A stretch of DNA of 64,000 nucleotides from Mytilisepta virgata (Eukaryota > Mollusca > Bivalvia > Mytilida > Mytilidae). Shown here one piece after another: positions 61,203 to 64,000 of this stretch. The stretch is taken from NCBI GenBank assembly GCA_028015205.1, contig CM051517.1, positions 43,535,135-43,599,134 of the forward strand, written 5' to 3'. Within the stretch, counting starts at the first letter, position 1; each line of letters begins with the position of its first letter. The notes under the pieces were generated by a model. The model was not told where the DNA came from, did not search any database, and saw nothing but the letters and a program-made list of their open reading frames with translations. The translations under genes and the position numbers were made by a program.

Positions 61203-62286
61203 TATTCCAGTCTACATTTACTCCTACAGTGGTCGAGCTGGCATTCAAAAACTTGTTGCCAGTTTAAAAATTTGTTAGCCAAGTCACCCTTCCCATTTAA
61301 GGCCTTTATGAAACATACATGATTGTTCTTTTATTCTTTACTATTTGACATAACATGACCTTTTGATGAAATAAAATTTTAATGACAGTTAACTTTTATT
61401 TTTCATCTGAAATGACCTTTAATTTGATGGCAAGCCTATTAAAACATCGATTGTTCCACATGTGTTTGTTGATGTTAAACCGGAAGTGACATCACAATCT
61501 TTGCTGATTGATACAATGCTTTTAAATACCTATTAAAGGTGTTAAAAAGCTTGCATATTTATTTTCATGACTAATAAAATTACCTAATAAAAATTTTGAT
61601 AAAATAATATCACCTTATTCTATAAACTGAATTGTCCCAATTGAGCAGTCAACTGTAAACGATCTCAGCATGTGCGAGATATTGATTTATGTGTATCTTT
61701 ACTGTTGAAACACCTGCTGTGTTTATTAGCCTGATGTAAACTGTTCAATAATCATAGATAATTATATAAAACTGACAAATGATGTTTGTTAGTCACCATT
61801 TTAAAAAGATTTCACATATTATGCCAGATATTTCTTCAAACAAGATTAAAAAATTCTGTCGCCAAAAATATTGCAAACTATAAAATTCTGTCGTCAGATT
61901 TAATAAAAAAAAAAAACGCATTTTGCGACATTGGTGAAGCCCAGCGAGGCCCCTGTACTTTAACAACAATGAGAAATTTGACTTGCCTAAAAATTGTAAA
62001 AATAATTTAATTGACCCGTTTTCAGTTATGTATAAACTATGAATTAGCTCCCCCTTTGTTAAATATTGCTACCAGGCTTAATATACCCAAATTATGTTGT
62101 TTATTCCTACAATAAACAACTTTACCTATTCCCCTGCACTACATATGTAGGTTAATTGCCTAATGTTATTTTTATATCATGTTACTGACATAAAAGGTTT
62201 TAGACAATTATCTTATTCATTATTTATTTTCATTTACATGTTTTAAATTTTTATTAACCTGAAGGTCTATGTGTTTATCACATTTT
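61203..62286. other. Non-coding sequence
   Basis: AT-rich, no exon recognised. Probably intron or upstream region of the leucine-rich-repeat gene. Confidence 0.4.
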
Positions 62287-63016
62287 TAGCTCCCCTGGCG
62301 GCCTACAAGGCCATGTGAGCAATGTCATCACTTGGCTTCCATCGTCCATTATAAATTTTCTTTTAAAGATCTTTTTCTCTGAAACTACTGGGCCAATTGT
62401 GACAAAACTTTGGTGGAATGGTCCTTGGTCGGCCCCCTTCCAAACTTATGCCCGGCATCCTTGACTTCCAATCAACATAGTTCTGTTACTAAAAATAAAA
62501 AAACAAATACATGGCCAATTCAAAACAGACTTAGGTCTTAGGTCCTTAGGAAGTCTTCTTTAAGAATTATGTCCGATGACCCATACTGTGACCCAAGATG
62601 GCCACCACTGCCAAACTTTGTTTATGATAAGACCCTATTGGAAAATTCAATTATAAATCTTCTTGTCTGAATCCACTGAGCCAATTGGAACTAGACTTTG
62701 CAGCAGTAGTCCTTAGATGGTCTTCTTTCAGAATTGTGTCCAATGACATGGACTGCCGACCAATTTGGCTGCCACAGCCGAACTTAGTTTAACATAGGAC
62801 AATATGGGAAATTATTTTAAGACTTTTGTTGCCTGAAAGCACTTGACCAATTGGAACCTGACTATCAGTCAAGATGGCCACCACACCAAACTAAGTTTAA
62901 CATATGACCCTTTGGGGAAAACAGCCAAATTGATTGATACACGTAAATTTTTAGTCCTGCTCAAGATGGACAAGTTAAATCCAGGTGAACGATACAGGCT
63001 CTTGAGAGCCTCTAGT
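62287..63016 (-). mobile_element. Element D3: complete short D-family element
   Basis: Hairpin 62287-62322 (TAGCTCCCCTGGC ... GGCC/GGCC inner pair ... TGTGAGCAA, decayed arms). Core units of about 170 bp contain 'ccaattggaac' and 'ggtcttctttcagaattgtg'. The right end has CCAGGTGAAC (62981-62990), the small hairpin AGGCTC-TTGA-GAGCCT (62996-63011) and TCTAGTTTT. It ends about 100 bases before the acceptor of the leucine-rich-repeat exon. Confidence 0.7.
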
Positions 63017-63153
63017 TTTCATTTATGTAGCCATAGAACAGTTGTTATTAAGGACTTTTGTTGTTTTTACTATATGTCATGTATGTGAAGATTAGCTTAT
63101 TCACTTTCTTTTTTAGGTTATAATATGTATTTATAATTGGGGAGGAATTCTGT

Positions 63154-63894
63154 ATGGACAGGATGGACCTGTTAGAAGTAGAAAACATTATTAAACAAGC
63201 CATTTCAAACAAGTCTGATATTGTAAACTTGAGCCATCGTAATATAAAAGTTCTATCAAGTAACGTTAGTCAGCTAAAACATGCCAGCATACTATTGCTA
63301 AATGACAACGAGATTTTAATGCCGCCAACAGAAGTCACACACTTATTACAACTAGAAGAACTAGTATTGAACAATAATAAGCTTACAATGTTACCGGTTG
63401 GGATAGGCAGATTACAGAAATTGACATATTTGAATTTGTGTGAAAATCCTCTTGGTATTTTACCCGATGAAATTTGTGAACTTGTCAATTTACAGCAGCT
63501 TTGGCTAGTAAAATGTGAACTAAAAACATTACCAAATAATATAGGAAACCTTAAATTGTTGGAAAAGATAAGTGTGCGGGAAAATTCACTGAATGTTTTA
63601 CCAGATTCTTTTTATAGAATAACTTCCTTGACTTGGCTTTGTCTAGCTGAAAACCAGTTTGAAGAATTATCATCAGATTTTATAAATTTGAAACAATTAA
63701 CATATTTAAATTTGAATAATAACAATCTATCAAAAGTACCAATGTGTGTTCTTGAGATGTGTGAATTGTGTACATTGCTTCTGAAAAACAATGTGATAAA
63801 AACAGTATCTGATGACACAATCCTTGGACTTGCTAAACTCACAAAGTTTGACCTGAGAAATAACTTAATAAATGAAAAACCAGAACATTGGAAG
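63154..63894 (+). CDS. Leucine-rich-repeat protein, first coding exon (partial gene)
   Basis: Acceptor TTTTTTAG precedes 63117; an in-frame TAA follows it, and ATG 63154 is the first usable start. The exon encodes 247 residues. After a short helical N-terminus there are about nine leucine-rich repeats of about 23 residues with the L-x2-L-x-L-x2-N-x-L-x2-L-P-x2-I consensus, as in intracellular SHOC2/LRRC-type scaffolds. There is no signal peptide or membrane segment, so a cytoplasmic binding protein is likely. The exon ends at K247 in phase 0 before GTTAGTG (63895 on), so the gene continues beyond the window. The specific orthologue cannot be named from this exon. Confidence 0.8.
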
Positions 63895-64000
63895 GTTAGT
63901 GTAAATGACTTTCATATTAATAGAATTATTATTTAATGTGCACCTAGTACTGATCCAGGATATTGATAAAGGGGTTCAGATAAACAAATTTGGAGATCTT
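63895..64000 (+). other. Start of the next intron of the leucine-rich-repeat gene
   Basis: Begins with donor GTTAGTG. The open frame continues 13 codons into the intron, to a stop at about 63936, if read through; the good donor makes splicing the better reading. Confidence 0.6.

Overview
This is eukaryotic nuclear DNA, and the repeat content points to a bivalve mollusc, most likely a mussel of the Mytilus type. It is AT-rich. Coding exons are separated by kilobase introns with recognisable splice sites. Much of the window is dispersed repeats of the kind described in bivalves: hairpin-headed elements with (CCGT)n or (CGT)n runs and 130-170 bp core repeats ('pearl'-like, Helentron-type non-autonomous elements), Penelope-like reverse transcriptase, a LINE tail and a Helentron-type rolling-circle transposon. 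No bacterial features, CRISPR arrays, rRNA or tRNA genes were recognised. The species call is inference.

Layout. (1) 1-22.5 kb: a three-coding-exon gene on the + strand (8350-10975, 12507-13065, 18740-19889; splice phases agree; 1,444 residues). It appears to encode a divergent Ski/Sno-family nuclear protein, with a Ski/Sno/Dac-like domain in exon 2 and a c-Ski Smad4-binding-like cysteine/histidine cluster in exon 3. A CpG-rich stretch near 0.5-1.05 kb may be its promoter. Its large intron holds three different repeats. (2) 22.5-28.3 kb: a stack of nested hairpin-headed elements, one host copy (B1) interrupted by three others (A1, D1, C1). (3) 29.0-40.5 kb: another hairpin element (B2), then an intact 2,379-codon Helentron replicase (zinc fingers, OTU protease, HUH nuclease, PIF1-type helicase, EEP endonuclease), then a 3 kb minisatellite of 36 bp units and a candidate terminal hairpin. 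(4) 41-46.6 kb: an SGNH-hydrolase-like coding remnant with two in-frame stops, and a small unrecognised gene with a tandemly duplicated exon and apparently GC-AG introns. (5) 47.9-56.5 kb: more hairpin-headed elements (C2, B4, D2, B3, A2) and a rearranged Penelope-like element whose two halves face each other and whose reverse transcriptase carries an in-frame 504 bp duplication. (6) 56.5-62.3 kb: mostly non-coding, with hairpins and a hammerhead-like remnant. (7) 63.1 kb to the end: the first coding exon of a leucine-rich-repeat protein running off the window.

The main structural result is that several unrelated-looking repeat families (A, B, C, D, and probably E) share one layout. A 30-40 bp hairpin stands at one end, followed by a GC-rich short tandem repeat and then long core repeats. 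In A, B, C and D a copy of the outer hairpin arm recurs near the other end, usually with a second small hairpin and a T-rich junction after it. Uninterrupted sequence elsewhere in the window gives empty sites for three of the insertions. A complete Helentron replicase lies among them and is a plausible source of the machinery; that link is inference.
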